From Sphingomonas sp. PP-CE-1G-424 (GTDB taxonomy: Bacteria; Pseudomonadota; Alphaproteobacteria; Sphingomonadales; Sphingomonadaceae): 64,000 nucleotides of DNA. A program made the translations under genes and the position numbers. The stretch lies in the NCBI RefSeq assembly GCF_004341085.1, contig NZ_SLXW01000002.1, positions 372,001 to 436,000 on the forward strand, given 5' to 3'. The notes below the pieces were generated by a model that did not search any database, had not been told where the DNA came from, and was given only the letters and a program-made list of their open reading frames with translations. How positions within the stretch are numbered: position 1 is the first letter of the stretch; each line of letters begins with the position of its first letter. This document shows, piece after piece, positions 42,703 to 51,976 of this stretch.

Positions 42703-45621
42703 ATGCGTATGATCGCATATCTGTTGTCCGCTGCTGCGACTGCGGCCATTGTAACACCGGCACTCGCGCAGCAGGCGACCTCAACCGTCGAGGCGCAGGC
42801 CACGCCATCGCAGGGAACGGCGAACGCATCGGTCGCAGGCCAGACCAACGCGGCGACGGATGCCGACACGACGCGTGCGGCCAGCGCGGCAACCGATGCC
42901 GACGCCGGCGTCAACGCGAGTGACATCGTCATTACCGCGACCCGCCGTTCCGAGCGCCTGTCGAACGTGCCGATCGCGGTCTCGGCAGTCGGTCAGGAAG
43001 CGCTGCAGAATTCAGGCGGCAGCGACATCCGCTCGCTCAACCAGCTTGCCCCATCGTTGCTCATCTCGTCGACCGGTAACGAATCGAACGCGTCCGCGCG
43101 TATTCGCGGAATCGGTACGGTCGGCGACAATCCCGGCCTCGAAAGCTCGGTCGCTGTCTTCATCGACGGCGTCTATCGCAGCCGCACCGGCGTCGGTCTC
43201 AACGAACTGGGCGAGATCGACCGCGTCGAGGTTCTGCGCGGTCCGCAAGGCACGCTGTTCGGTCGCAACGCCTCCGCGGGTCTCATCAACATCATCACCC
43301 GCTCGCCCGAGTTCGACTGGCACGGCAACGCCGAGGCGACCTATGGCAATTACGATCAGAAGCGCCTCGCCGGCGGCATCACCGGTCCGCTGATCGCTGA
43401 CAAGCTCGCCTTCCGCGTCGACGGTGTCTTCGTGAAGCGTGACGGTTTCTACAAGAACGTCACGGCGGCGAACGGCAGCGAAAGCCGCGTCAACGACCGC
43501 GATCGCTATTTCGTCCGTGGGCAGCTGCTGTTCAAGCCGACCGAGACCTTGAGCTTCCGCCTGATTGGCGACTATTCGCACCGCAAGGAAAGCTGCTGCG
43601 GCGCGGTCTATTACAACCAGGTCGAAACGACCGATCCTACGCCGACCGCAGCCGGCGTCGCGCCGTTCTTCGGAACCGTCAACACCGACGGCGCGGTGGT
43701 CAACAACGCCACCAACCGCATCGTCGATATCCTGCGTCGGCAGGGCGCGGCGTTCCCGCTCGCCGGCAACAGGCCCGATCCGTTCAACCGCGATGTCGCG
43801 ATCACGCCGGGTCAGACGTTCCGGAATACAACCAAGGATTATGGCGGCTCGTTGCAGGCCGATTGGGATCTCGGCGGCGCCACGCTGACGTCGATCACGT
43901 CGTATCGCCAATACAAGTCGGGCAATGCCGGCGATGTCGATTACACCAACGTCGACCTCACGCACCGCGCGGGCGACGGCAACGCGTACCGCCAGTTCAA
44001 GACCTTCACGCAGGAAGCGCGTCTGCAGGGCTCGCTGTTCAACGATAAGCTCGACTGGCTGGTCGGCGGCTTCTACTCGAACGAGAAGCTTAAGCTGGTC
44101 GATAACGTTGTCTTCGGCGCGCAATATGGGCAATTCGCTGCCTGCCGCCTCGTCGCGACGGTCAGCCCGGTTGCCGCGCTCCAGAACCAGAACAATCCGG
44201 GCTGCATGAGCGCCGCTGGACGCGCAACGATTGGCGGCGCCTTTGGCCCGGCAGGTGGCCTGATCACGTCGGCACTCGATCGTCTGACCGGCGGTCCAGG
44301 ACTTGGCGGCGGCGTGAACAACGTTGGCGACTCGGGCTCGATCTATCGCCAGAAAAGCGAGAATTATGCGTTCTTCACGCACAACATCCTGCATCTGACC
44401 GATACGTTGTCGCTGACCGGCGGTCTTCGCTACACGCATGAAACCAAGAAGTTCAACGCGAAGTTCAACAACAACAACACGGTTTGCCCGATCCAGCAGG
44501 CGGCACTCGCGCCGCTGACACAGTCGCAGAGCGGCGCCACGGCGTTTGCGCAGGGTATCGTCACGTTGACGTGCACGGGTAACTCCAGCCCCGCACTCAA
44601 CGCCCTGAACCTGAACGACAGCTTCGGCGACGGCGAATTCACCGGCACGGCGGTCCTGTCGTGGAAGCCGTTCACCAAGTTGCTGACCTATGCGTCCTAC
44701 GCCAAGGGCTACAAGGCGGGTGGCTACAATCTCGATCGATCGGATCTTGGCGGTGTAAACGGTGTGCTGACACCACGCACCAACGCCGACGCGCCCGGCC
44801 TGCGTTTCAACGCCGAGAAGGTGAACAATTACGAGATCGGTGCGAAGTTCAACACGCGTGGGTTCACCTTTAACGTCGCCGCATTCCGTGAAGAGTTCAC
44901 CGACTTCCAGCTCAACACCTTCAACGGCTCGATCTTCGTCGTTCAGAACATCGAGGCGTGTAAGGACAATCTCAATGGGCTCGACAGGGACAACGGCTTC
45001 AACCCCGTTACTGGTGCGCAGACCGGGACATGCCCGACGAACCGCTCGAAGAAGCCGGGCGTGATCTCGCAGGGCGTCGAGCTGGAAGCGACGATGTCGC
45101 CGATCAAGCAGGTTACGTTCACCGCAGGCTATACCTATGCCGACACGCACTTCCGTAAGAACCTGATCGGCAGCTCGACCACCGGCGAGGCACTCGACCG
45201 GGCACTCTTCCTGCTGCCGGGCAGCCAGCTGTCGAACGCACCCAAGAACGTCGTCACTACGTCGTTTGCCTGGACTCCGGATATCGGTGCCAACGGCATG
45301 TCGGGGCTGTTCTACGTCGATAGCCGCCTGTCGTCGGACTACAACACCGGCTCCGATCTGGCGCCCGAGAAGAAGCAGGATGGTTTTGCCGTCGTCAACG
45401 CGCGTGTCGGTCTGCGCGGCAAGGACCAGGTCTGGGCGCTCGAATTCTGGGCGCAGAACGTGTTCAACAAGAACTACATCCAGGTCGCGTTCAACACGCC
45501 GTTCCAGGGTGCGGGGTCTTCGGCCAACGTTGCAGCCTATGGCGGCACTGGCAACGCGCTTTACTCGGCGTTCCTCGCCGAGCCACGCACCTACGGCCTG
45601 ACGCTGCGCTCGCGCTTCTGA
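42703..45621 (+). CDS. TonB-dependent outer membrane receptor
   Basis: An outer membrane beta-barrel that imports a ligand using TonB energy. The product has 972 residues. A signal peptide (about 1-22, ALA cut site) and an Ala/Thr/Asp-rich linker lead to the TonB box region DIVITATRRSERLSNVPIAV near 69-88. The plug domain has ASARIRGIGTVGDNPGLESS and VEVLRGPQGTLFGRNASAG; the barrel ends with the outer-membrane signature TYGLTLRSRF. Sphingomonads carry dozens of such receptors; sugars, aromatics or siderophores are possible ligands, and none is indicated here. The ATG at 42703 follows GGAGAG. Confidence 0.95.
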   Translation: MRMIAYLLSAAATAAIVTPALAQQATSTVEAQATPSQGTANASVAGQTNAATDADTTRAASAATDADAGVNASDIVITATRRSERLSNVPIAVSAVGQEALQNSGGSDIRSLNQLAPSLLISSTGNESNASARIRGIGTVGDNPGLESSVAVFIDGVYRSRTGVGLNELGEIDRVEVLRGPQGTLFGRNASAGLINIITRSPEFDWHGNAEATYGNYDQKRLAGGITGPLIADKLAFRVDGVFVKRDGFYKNVTAANGSESRVNDRDRYFVRGQLLFKPTETLSFRLIGDYSHRKESCCGAVYYNQVETTDPTPTAAGVAPFFGTVNTDGAVVNNATNRIVDILRRQGAAFPLAGNRPDPFNRDVAITPGQTFRNTTKDYGGSLQADWDLGGATLTSITSYRQYKSGNAGDVDYTNVDLTHRAGDGNAYRQFKTFTQEARLQGSLFNDKLDWLVGGFYSNEKLKLVDNVVFGAQYGQFAACRLVATVSPVAALQNQNNPGCMSAAGRATIGGAFGPAGGLITSALDRLTGGPGLGGGVNNVGDSGSIYRQKSENYAFFTHNILHLTDTLSLTGGLRYTHETKKFNAKFNNNNTVCPIQQAALAPLTQSQSGATAFAQGIVTLTCTGNSSPALNALNLNDSFGDGEFTGTAVLSWKPFTKLLTYASYAKGYKAGGYNLDRSDLGGVNGVLTPRTNADAPGLRFNAEKVNNYEIGAKFNTRGFTFNVAAFREEFTDFQLNTFNGSIFVVQNIEACKDNLNGLDRDNGFNPVTGAQTGTCPTNRSKKPGVISQGVELEATMSPIKQVTFTAGYTYADTHFRKNLIGSSTTGEALDRALFLLPGSQLSNAPKNVVTTSFAWTPDIGANGMSGLFYVDSRLSSDYNTGSDLAPEKKQDGFAVVNARVGLRGKDQVWALEFWAQNVFNKNYIQVAFNTPFQGAGSSANVAAYGGTGNALYSAFLAEPRTYGLTLRSRF

Positions 45622-45636
45622 TCGCCTGACTGAATG

Positions 45637-45672
45637 AAAAGCCGGCCCGCAGTTCGCTGCGGGCCGGCTTTT
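45637..45672. terminator. Bidirectional intrinsic terminator
   Basis: AAAAGCCGGCCCGCAG-TTCG-CTGCGGGCCGGCTTTT: a perfect 16-pair stem with a UUCG loop, giving a T-run on both strands. It separates the convergent receptor and glnD genes. Confidence 0.95.
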
Positions 45673-45734
45673 CCGTGCTTGAGCTCCCTGAAAACCCTTT
45701 GTTCTCGTGCGTTCGCAGGAGAACCGGAAGCGCG

Positions 45735-48482
45735 CTAAGCCGCCAGATCGATCTCTTCGCCCGCCGCGGCTGCCAGTAGCCTTCGCTCCAGCGTCCTCAA
45801 CCGCGCGGGCTGGGTGATCCGGTCGCCCGTCAGGTCGGTGATGTAGAACGTATCCACCGCGCGCTCGCCGTACGTCGCGACATGCGCGGAGTGGATCGTC
45901 ACCTTCGACTGGAACAGCGCGTTCGCGAGCTGGTTGAGCAGTGCCGGGCGGTCTCGCGCATTGACCTCGACCACCGTGAACCGGTTCGATGCCTTATTGT
46001 CGACCAGCGCATTCGGGACGATGTCGAAGGCCTCCGCCCGCGTGCGGGGCAGGGGCTTCGCCACCAGCCGATCGGCGAGCTTGCCGCGGTTGGCGAGTGC
46101 ATCCTCGATCGCGGTCTTCAGCCGCGAAAGCTGGCCGGATTCGTCGAACGGCCGTCCGAACGGATCTTGCACAAGGAAATTATCGATCGCCATTCCGTCA
46201 CGGGTCGTGTGAATCCGTGCATCGATGATGTTGCCCCCAGCGACATGGATCGCACCGGCGATGCGGTAGAACAGCCCAGGGTGATCGGCCGCGTAGATCG
46301 TCACCAAGGTCGCGCCACGCCCCGGATAGACGTGTGCGTCGATCGCGAGTTGCGCATCGCCCGTGGTCGCAAGGAAGCGGGCGTTATGCGCCAGCACATC
46401 CTCGGGTTCGGCGATCCAATAGGCCTCTGGGAGGCGGTGCACGAGCGTCGCGAAAGTTTCCTCGCTCCAGCCGAGTTCGTCGCGAAGATGTGCCTGCTTG
46501 GCCGCGATCCGCTCGGCACGCCCCTTCTGCTTGTGGCCGAGCCGCAAGACCTCCTCCGCGGACTCGTACAGGTCGCCGAGCAACTGGCGCTTCCAGCCGT
46601 TCCACACCCCGGGCCCGACCGCCCGGATATCGACGATCGTCAACGTGAGCAGCAGGCGCAACCGCTCCGGGCTCTGCACCACATCGCAGAAATCGAGGAT
46701 CGTCTTGAAGTCGCTGAGATCGCGCTTGAACGCGGTTGCGGACATCAGCAGGTGCCAGCGCACTAGCCAAGCTACGGTTTCGGTCTCCGCCGGGGTCAGC
46801 CCGAAGCGCGGGCACAGCCGCTGCGCCACCTCCGCGCCGAGGATCGAGTGATCGCCGCCGCGCCCCTTGGCGATGTCGTGTAGCAGCACCGCGACATATA
46901 GCGCCCGACGCGACACGATCTGCTCGAAGATCGCGCTCGCTAGCGGATGATCCTCCTTGAGCACGCCGCTCTCGATCCGCGCGAGCAGGCCGATCGCGCG
47001 AATGGTGTGCTCGTCGACGGTATAGTGATGATACATGTCGAACTGCATCTGCGCGACGACACGCGCGAAATCGGGCACGAAACGGCCGAACACGCCCGCC
47101 TCGTTCATCCAGCGCAGCACCAGTTCGGGATCGCGCGGCGAGGTCAGCACGTCGAGAAACAGCGCGTTCGCGGTCGGGCTGGTGCGCACATCGTCGACCA
47201 GCTTGGCATCCCGCGCCGCGGCGCGCATCGCCAGCGGGTGGATCTCGACGCCGTGCTTGTCGGCGAGCTGGAAGATCTCGATTAGCCGTTCGGGATCGGC
47301 CTGGAAGAAGTCGTCGCTAGGCAGCGCCAGCCGTCCGCGATCGAGCACAAAACCATTGAGCTTCCGCGGCGAACGGCGGATCGTCGGCAAGCCGAAGCGC
47401 CGGCCGCGCGCTGCGAACTTCTCGTCGAGATGCGCGAGGAAGACGCCGCTGAGCGTGCCGACGGTTTTTGCCTGCAGGAAGTAGAACTGCATGAAGCGCT
47501 CGACCTTCGACTTGCCGGGGCGGTCGGAGAACCGCATCCGGTCGGCGATCTCGCGTTGCAGGTCGAACGTCAGACGGTCCTCCGCGCGGCCGGTGATGCT
47601 GTGCAGATGGCAGCGCACCGCCTGGAAGAAATTGTCGGCGCGGTGGAACAGCCGGTATTCGGCCTTGGTGAACAGCCCGACCTCGACCAGTTCGGCGGCG
47701 CGCTGGACGTCGTAGATGTATTTGCCGATCCAAAACAAAGCGTGAAGATCGCGCAGGCCGCCCTTGCCCTCCTTGACGTTGGGTTCGACGACATAGCGCG
47801 TGTCGCCCATCTTGCGGTGGCGCGCGTCGCGCTCGGCGAGCTTGTCGGCGATGAAGGTGCGCGCAGTGTCCGCCTGAACCTCGGTCTTGAAGCGGTGCGA
47901 CGCCTGCTCGTACAGTTCGGTATCGCCGCAAACATAGCGTGCTTCGAGAAGCGCGGTGCGGACGGTGACGTCGCTCTTGGCCTGGCGGACCATCTCGTCG
48001 AGCGAGCGGCTGGACTGGCCCAGCTTCAGCCCGAGATCCCACAGCGCGTACAGCATCGATTCGATCACGCGCTCGGCCCAGGGCGTCTGCTTGCCGGGGG
48101 TGAGGAAGCCGATATCGACGTCCGAATGCGGCGCCATTTCCGCGCGGCCGTAACCACCGACCGCGATCACCGTCAGGCGCTCGCCGATCGTCGGGTTGGG
48201 CAGCGGGTACAGCCGCTGCGTGGTGAAATCGAACAGGATGCGGAGCAGCGCGTCGATCAGATACGCTTGCGCCCCTGACGCTTCGAGCCCGCGGGATGGA
48301 TGTTCGACGAGGCGGCGTTCGACCTCGACCCGGCCTTTATCAAGCGCGGCCTTCAGAAGCGTGGTCGCTTCGCGGCGTAGCGCGGTGGGGTCGACCCCCT
48401 CCAGCGCGGCAATCGTTTCGGCGACGGCGCGGCGATCGATGATCGTGCGACGGTTGGGGAGGTGATCGAAGCGGCCGGACAT
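45735..48482 (-). CDS. glnD: Bifunctional [protein-PII] uridylyltransferase/uridylyl-removing enzyme
   Basis: Senses glutamine and adds or removes UMP on PII proteins to control nitrogen metabolism. The product has 915 residues: nucleotidyltransferase motif GGYGRAEMAPHSDVDIGF near 109-126, an HD domain (LLHDIAKGRGGDHSILG near 540), and two C-terminal ACT domains (VTIYAADHPGLFYRIAGAI and VVEVNARDRPALLNQLANAL) that bind glutamine. The ATG at 48480-48482 was chosen; a longer frame has no family similarity. It diverges from hom with a 91-base gap. Confidence 0.95.
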   Translation of the reverse strand: MSGRFDHLPNRRTIIDRRAVAETIAALEGVDPTALRREATTLLKAALDKGRVEVERRLVEHPSRGLEASGAQAYLIDALLRILFDFTTQRLYPLPNPTIGERLTVIAVGGYGRAEMAPHSDVDIGFLTPGKQTPWAERVIESMLYALWDLGLKLGQSSRSLDEMVRQAKSDVTVRTALLEARYVCGDTELYEQASHRFKTEVQADTARTFIADKLAERDARHRKMGDTRYVVEPNVKEGKGGLRDLHALFWIGKYIYDVQRAAELVEVGLFTKAEYRLFHRADNFFQAVRCHLHSITGRAEDRLTFDLQREIADRMRFSDRPGKSKVERFMQFYFLQAKTVGTLSGVFLAHLDEKFAARGRRFGLPTIRRSPRKLNGFVLDRGRLALPSDDFFQADPERLIEIFQLADKHGVEIHPLAMRAAARDAKLVDDVRTSPTANALFLDVLTSPRDPELVLRWMNEAGVFGRFVPDFARVVAQMQFDMYHHYTVDEHTIRAIGLLARIESGVLKEDHPLASAIFEQIVSRRALYVAVLLHDIAKGRGGDHSILGAEVAQRLCPRFGLTPAETETVAWLVRWHLLMSATAFKRDLSDFKTILDFCDVVQSPERLRLLLTLTIVDIRAVGPGVWNGWKRQLLGDLYESAEEVLRLGHKQKGRAERIAAKQAHLRDELGWSEETFATLVHRLPEAYWIAEPEDVLAHNARFLATTGDAQLAIDAHVYPGRGATLVTIYAADHPGLFYRIAGAIHVAGGNIIDARIHTTRDGMAIDNFLVQDPFGRPFDESGQLSRLKTAIEDALANRGKLADRLVAKPLPRTRAEAFDIVPNALVDNKASNRFTVVEVNARDRPALLNQLANALFQSKVTIHSAHVATYGERAVDTFYITDLTGDRITQPARLRTLERRLLAAAAGEEIDLAA

Positions 48483-48573
48483 AGCGCCCAGATAGGGGCG
48501 CCGCGCGCGTGCGTCATCAGGATTGCGCAAACGCCCGCCGAAACGTAACCGGACGCGCGAGTGGAGGACGAAA

Positions 48574-49863
48574 ATGAGCGAACCATTGCGCGTGGCCCTT
48601 GCGGGGCTGGGAACCGTCGGCGGCGGTGTGATCCGATTGCTGAATGCGAACCGCGAGTTGATTGCACGGCGGGCAGGTCGCGAGATTGAGATCGTCGCGG
48701 TTTCCGCGCGTGATCGCGGCAAGGATCGCGGCGTCGATCTGTCGCGGTTCGCGTGGGTCGATGACACGACCGCACTGGCGAAACAGCCGGGCGCGGATGT
48801 CGTGGTCGAACTGATCGGCGGATCGGACGGCCCCGCGTTGACCTTGGCGCGCAGCACGCTGGCGGCCGGGCGTAACTTCGTTACCGCGAACAAGGCGATG
48901 ATCGCGCATCACGGGCTCGAACTCGCGCAGGCTGCCGAAGGGGCAGGCGTTGCGCTGAAGTTCGAGGCGGCGGTCGCGGGCGGCATTCCGGTCATCAAGG
49001 GGCTGCGGGAAGGTGCTGCGGCGAACGAAATCGCCCGCGTTTACGGGATCCTCAACGGTACCTGCAATTTCATCCTTTCGAAGATGGAATCGGAGGGCCG
49101 CGATTTCGCCGAGGTGCTGGCGGAAGCGCAGGCCTTGGGGTTTGCCGAGTCCGATCCGAGTTTCGACATCGACGGCGTTGATGCGGCGCACAAGCTGTCG
49201 ATCCTCGCGGCGGTCGCGTTCGGGACTCAGCCGGCGTTCGACGACGTTGCGATCAGCGGCATTCGGCATCTGCTAGGCGCGGATATCGCCGAAGCAGCGG
49301 CGCTCGGGTATCGCGTGCGGCTGTTGGGGCTGGCCGAAGCGGGCGCGGAAGGCCTGTTTCAGCGCGTCCATCCGCATCTCGTACCGATCGATCACCCGCT
49401 CGCGCACGTTACCGGATCGCTGAACGCGGTGGTCGCAGAGGGCAATTTCGTCGGCCGCTTGCTGTTCCAGGGGGCCGGCGCGGGCGATGGCCCGACTGCG
49501 AGCGCAGTAGTGGCCGACCTCATCGACATCGCGCGTGGCGAGTTCGGGCCTCCGTTCGCGATGCCAGTGGTCTCGCTTACCGCCGCCCCTAAGGCGGACA
49601 GCGGCGAGCGGCGGGGGCGTGCGTATTTGCGGTTCACCGTGGCGGACCGGGTCGGCGTGCTGGCCGAGATCGCGGCCGCTATGCGCGACGCGGGCGTCTC
49701 GATCGAGAGCCTGATCCAGCGCGGCGCAATCGCCGATGGCAGCGTGCTGGTGGCGATCGTGACTCACGAGAGCCCGGAACGCTCGATCGCGCAGGCGCTG
49801 GAGAAACTGCGGGGGTCGCAGAGTCTCGTGGGCCAGCCGATGTGGATGCATATCCTAGATTGA
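48574..49863 (+). CDS. hom: Homoserine dehydrogenase
   Basis: Reduces aspartate semialdehyde to homoserine, the branch point to threonine and methionine. The product has 429 residues: NAD(P)-binding GLGTVGGGVIRLL at 11-23, the catalytic core AVAGGIPVIKGLREGAAANE and GILNGTCNFILSKME, the lysine region DIDGVDAAHKLSILAAVAFG, and a C-terminal ACT domain (VADRVGVLAEIAAAMRDAGV near 360) for feedback control by threonine. The ATG at 48574 follows GGAGG six bases upstream. Confidence 0.96.
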   Translation: MSEPLRVALAGLGTVGGGVIRLLNANRELIARRAGREIEIVAVSARDRGKDRGVDLSRFAWVDDTTALAKQPGADVVVELIGGSDGPALTLARSTLAAGRNFVTANKAMIAHHGLELAQAAEGAGVALKFEAAVAGGIPVIKGLREGAAANEIARVYGILNGTCNFILSKMESEGRDFAEVLAEAQALGFAESDPSFDIDGVDAAHKLSILAAVAFGTQPAFDDVAISGIRHLLGADIAEAAALGYRVRLLGLAEAGAEGLFQRVHPHLVPIDHPLAHVTGSLNAVVAEGNFVGRLLFQGAGAGDGPTASAVVADLIDIARGEFGPPFAMPVVSLTAAPKADSGERRGRAYLRFTVADRVGVLAEIAAAMRDAGVSIESLIQRGAIADGSVLVAIVTHESPERSIAQALEKLRGSQSLVGQPMWMHILD

Positions 49864-49905
49864 GGGGAGGGGGCCGGTAATGACCGCCACGCCCGCCTAA
49901 AGGCT

Positions 49906-50008
49906 ACCACCCCGGCGGAGGCTGGAGCCCAATCGGAAAGGTCGCAGTAGCGGCCATGCGCCTCGTTACTAACGTCCCCGAATTGGGCCCCGGCCTTCGC
50001 CGGGGTGG
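49906..50008. repeat. Palindromic repeat, family A (copy 7)
   Basis: Arms CCACCCCGGCGGAGGCTGGA and GGCCCCGGCCTTCGCCGGGG; inner CAATCGG and GAATTGGG boxes. The left arm is slightly decayed. It lies next to a family B element in the 250-base gap between hom and the small exported-protein genes. Confidence 0.85.
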
Positions 50009-50030
50009 AGGACAGCTAGGCAACCTCCTC

Positions 50031-50086
50031 CTTGTCCTCCCGCGAAGGCGGGAGTCCAGACTGGGTCCACGCCTTCGCGGGGCAAC
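50031..50086. repeat. Palindromic repeat, family B (copy 4)
   Basis: CTCCCGCGAAGGCGGGAG, centre TCCAGACTGGG, then CCACGCCTTCGCGGGG. It is the fourth copy of the shorter family and is separated from family A copy 7 by about 22 bases. Confidence 0.88.
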
Positions 50087-50113
50087 ATTCTGCTTTTGTC
50101 AGCGGAGGCGCCT

Positions 50114-50575
50114 TTACTTCACCGGCTCATCGAGCACGATCGGCACGCGGTTCGACGTGTCAGGCTTTTTCCGAAACTTTCGCGCGACGTCGCGCACCAG
50201 CGCCATCGCATCCTTCCCCTCGCCATTCTCGCAGCAGCTATGGGGATCGATCAGTGCGCCGATGCCGCGGATCAGCACCACCGGCACCGTCAGCAGATCG
50301 ACCCCGGTGCACCCACCCGGTGGACACACCGGCCCCGCATTGTCGAGCGCGGCACGCGGATCGCCGGTCGGCTGGCGCGGTCGATCCTGCGGCGGGCGTT
50401 CTTCGGGTAGCGGCAGGCGTTGCTCGGCCGTCCCCTTGCCGCCGCAGACAATGATTTCGGTCGGGCTCGAACCCGGGCAGGCGGGCGGGTTCAGGATCGA
50501 CCAGCGCTGCGGCGGGGGAGCGACGATCGGGATGGCAGGCACGGCGGTTTGCAGCAGGATCAGCAGCAGGATCAC
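50114..50575 (-). CDS. Exported protein of an unassigned tandem family (member 3)
   Basis: A 153-residue exported protein (N-terminus MILLLILLQTAVPAIPIV). The shared tandem motif reads SPTEIIVCGGKGTAEQRLPLPEER at its core (Cys near 43). A second part holds PVCPPGGCTGVDLL, a hydrophobic VPVVLIRGIGALI, HSCCENGEGKDA and a charged end (VARKFRKKPDTSNRVPIVL). The GTG at 50573-50575 follows GGAG five bases upstream. Function unknown; its upstream neighbours share the core motif and the ending PDK/T-RVPI-LD. Confidence 0.78.
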   Translation of the reverse strand: MILLLILLQTAVPAIPIVAPPPQRWSILNPPACPGSSPTEIIVCGGKGTAEQRLPLPEERPPQDRPRQPTGDPRAALDNAGPVCPPGGCTGVDLLTVPVVLIRGIGALIDPHSCCENGEGKDAMALVRDVARKFRKKPDTSNRVPIVLDEPVK

Positions 50576-50590
50576 AGCGTCTCCAAAGCC

Positions 50591-51019
50591 TTAGTTGACG
50601 GTGCCGACGGGGCCGTCGAGGTCGATCGGCACGCGACCAAGCTTGTCCGGTTTCTTCGCCAATGCGCTCTTGATCAGTCCGACTGCCGCCTTTGCGATCG
50701 GGGCGATCGGTGGGCCAAAGCCAACCTGGCATCCGCGCTGGCTGGCCGCGCAGGGCGTGCCCTCCAGTTGCAGCGCACGAACGGCGCTGAGCTCGGGATT
50801 GGACGCGACCGCACGGTCGGGAGGGCCGCGTTCGTCCGGCAGCGGCAGGCGCGGGCTGTTCGCCGCGGGGCCGCCGCAGACGATGATCTCACTGCCATCC
50901 TTTGACGCCGCTGCACATGGATCGGCCAAAATCGAGAAGCGCTCTGGCAGAGGTGTTTGCGTAGACGCAGCCGTTGGTGCGGCTTGCGCGAGCATCGAGA
51001 GCAGGACGGTTATGATCAT
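50591..51019 (-). CDS. Exported protein of an unassigned tandem family (member 2)
   Basis: A 142-residue exported protein (signal MIITVLLSMLAQAAPTAAS). The core motif is DGSEIIVCGGPAANSPRLPLPD near 42-63, as in member 3. A middle part has EGTPCAASQRGCQVGFGPPI and a helix (AKAAVGLIKSALAKKPDKL), and the end (GRVPIDLDGPVGTVN) matches member 3. Function unknown. Genes 2 and 3 are 15 bases apart on the same strand. Confidence 0.78.
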   Translation of the reverse strand: MIITVLLSMLAQAAPTAASTQTPLPERFSILADPCAAASKDGSEIIVCGGPAANSPRLPLPDERGPPDRAVASNPELSAVRALQLEGTPCAASQRGCQVGFGPPIAPIAKAAVGLIKSALAKKPDKLGRVPIDLDGPVGTVN

Positions 51020-51026
51020 CGGGCCG

Positions 51027-51380
51027 TCACGGTGCTGTCGGACGCATGCCGCCGGCTTTCACGTCGCCGGAGCCCTCGCCGGGACCGAAGCCAACGGTTG
51101 CCCGCACGCCAGCGCTACCCCCGCCTACCAGAAATGGCCCCATATCTTCCATCGGCGTACGCGCATGGACCAACGCTGACCGCTGTTCTGTCACCATATC
51201 CCGACGTTCGACGATACGCGTCGCAAGCGGCACACGGAACCGGTCGGCATGTCGCATCCCGCAAACCGTGATATCGGTCTCGTCGGCACTCTGGATACAC
51301 GGTTTCTCGGCGGCCGTGCGCGCCTTTGCGGTAGCGATCAGCGGGTCCTCGATCAGTATCGACAGCAGCATCGCGAGCAT
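51027..51380 (-). CDS. Exported protein of an unassigned tandem family (member 1)
   Basis: A 117-residue exported protein, MLAMLLSILIEDPLIATAKA, with the family core in a shorter form: ADETDITVCGMRHADRFRVPL (Cys near 42) and then RTPMEDMGPFLVGGG and a Gly-rich end. The ATG at 51378-51380 has GGAGG five bases upstream; an upstream TTG at 51431 gives 17 extra residues without support. It lies seven bases before member 2, so all three appear to be cotranscribed. No family name is recognised. Confidence 0.75.
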   Translation of the reverse strand: MLAMLLSILIEDPLIATAKARTAAEKPCIQSADETDITVCGMRHADRFRVPLATRIVERRDMVTEQRSALVHARTPMEDMGPFLVGGGSAGVRATVGFGPGEGSGDVKAGGMRPTAP

Positions 51381-51434
51381 GAGCGCCTCCAACCAGATCC
51401 GCAGCCTGGCTGCGATCGGCCGGGGTAGCAAGCG

Positions 51435-51878
51435 TCATTCGCGGGTGGTTGCGTCAATCTTGGCGACACCAAGCCGTGGAATGTCGATTGCCGGACACCG
51501 ATCCATCACCACCTTCAGTCCTGCGGCTTCGGCACGTGCGGCAGCGTCTTCGTTAACGACGCCAAGCTGCATCCACACCGCTTTTGCCCCCGCCGCGATG
51601 GCCTGGTCGACGGCCTCACCGGCGGCGGTCGAGTTGCGGAAGATGTCGACGATGTCGATCGGATCGCCGAGTTGCGACAGGTCGCGAAAGACGAACTCGC
51701 CGTGGATGTGCTCGCCGGTGATCTGCGGATTGATCGGGATCACACGGTAGCCATGCGCCTGGAGCTCGGCCATTACGCCGTAGGAGGGGCGATCGGGGCG
51801 GTCGGAGGCGCCGATCAACGCGATCGTGCGCGCGCTCTCGAGCAGGGCCTTGATGTCGGCATCGGCGGTCAACGGCAT
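51435..51878 (-). CDS. CoA-binding domain protein (YccU type)
   Basis: A 147-residue Rossmann-like protein. TIALIGASDRPDRPSYGVMAE is the nucleotide-binding start; VIPINPQITGEHIHGEFVFR and VDIFRNSTAAGEAVDQAI are family blocks; [20 protein letters not shown] and VMDRCPAID complete it. The family binds CoA in structures, but no enzyme activity is known. The ATG at 51876-51878 is preferred. It sits upstream of the tandem exported proteins. Confidence 0.9.
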   Translation of the reverse strand: MPLTADADIKALLESARTIALIGASDRPDRPSYGVMAELQAHGYRVIPINPQITGEHIHGEFVFRDLSQLGDPIDIVDIFRNSTAAGEAVDQAIAAGAKAVWMQLGVVNEDAAARAEAAGLKVVMDRCPAIDIPRLGVAKIDATTRE

Positions 51879-51976
51879 CGATGCCTCCTGCAAGAAGAAA
51901 TCTGGTCCGCTCGTACCGCAACTCAACACGTCGGGTACGACCGGTAATCAGACAACGTAGATCAGGCCCGTGGGTT

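Noticed and set aside
43012..45150. Minus-strand open frame of 712 codons opposite the TonB-dependent receptor
   Set aside because: No signal or family features; the receptor is complete on the plus strand and ends in the standard C-terminal motif.
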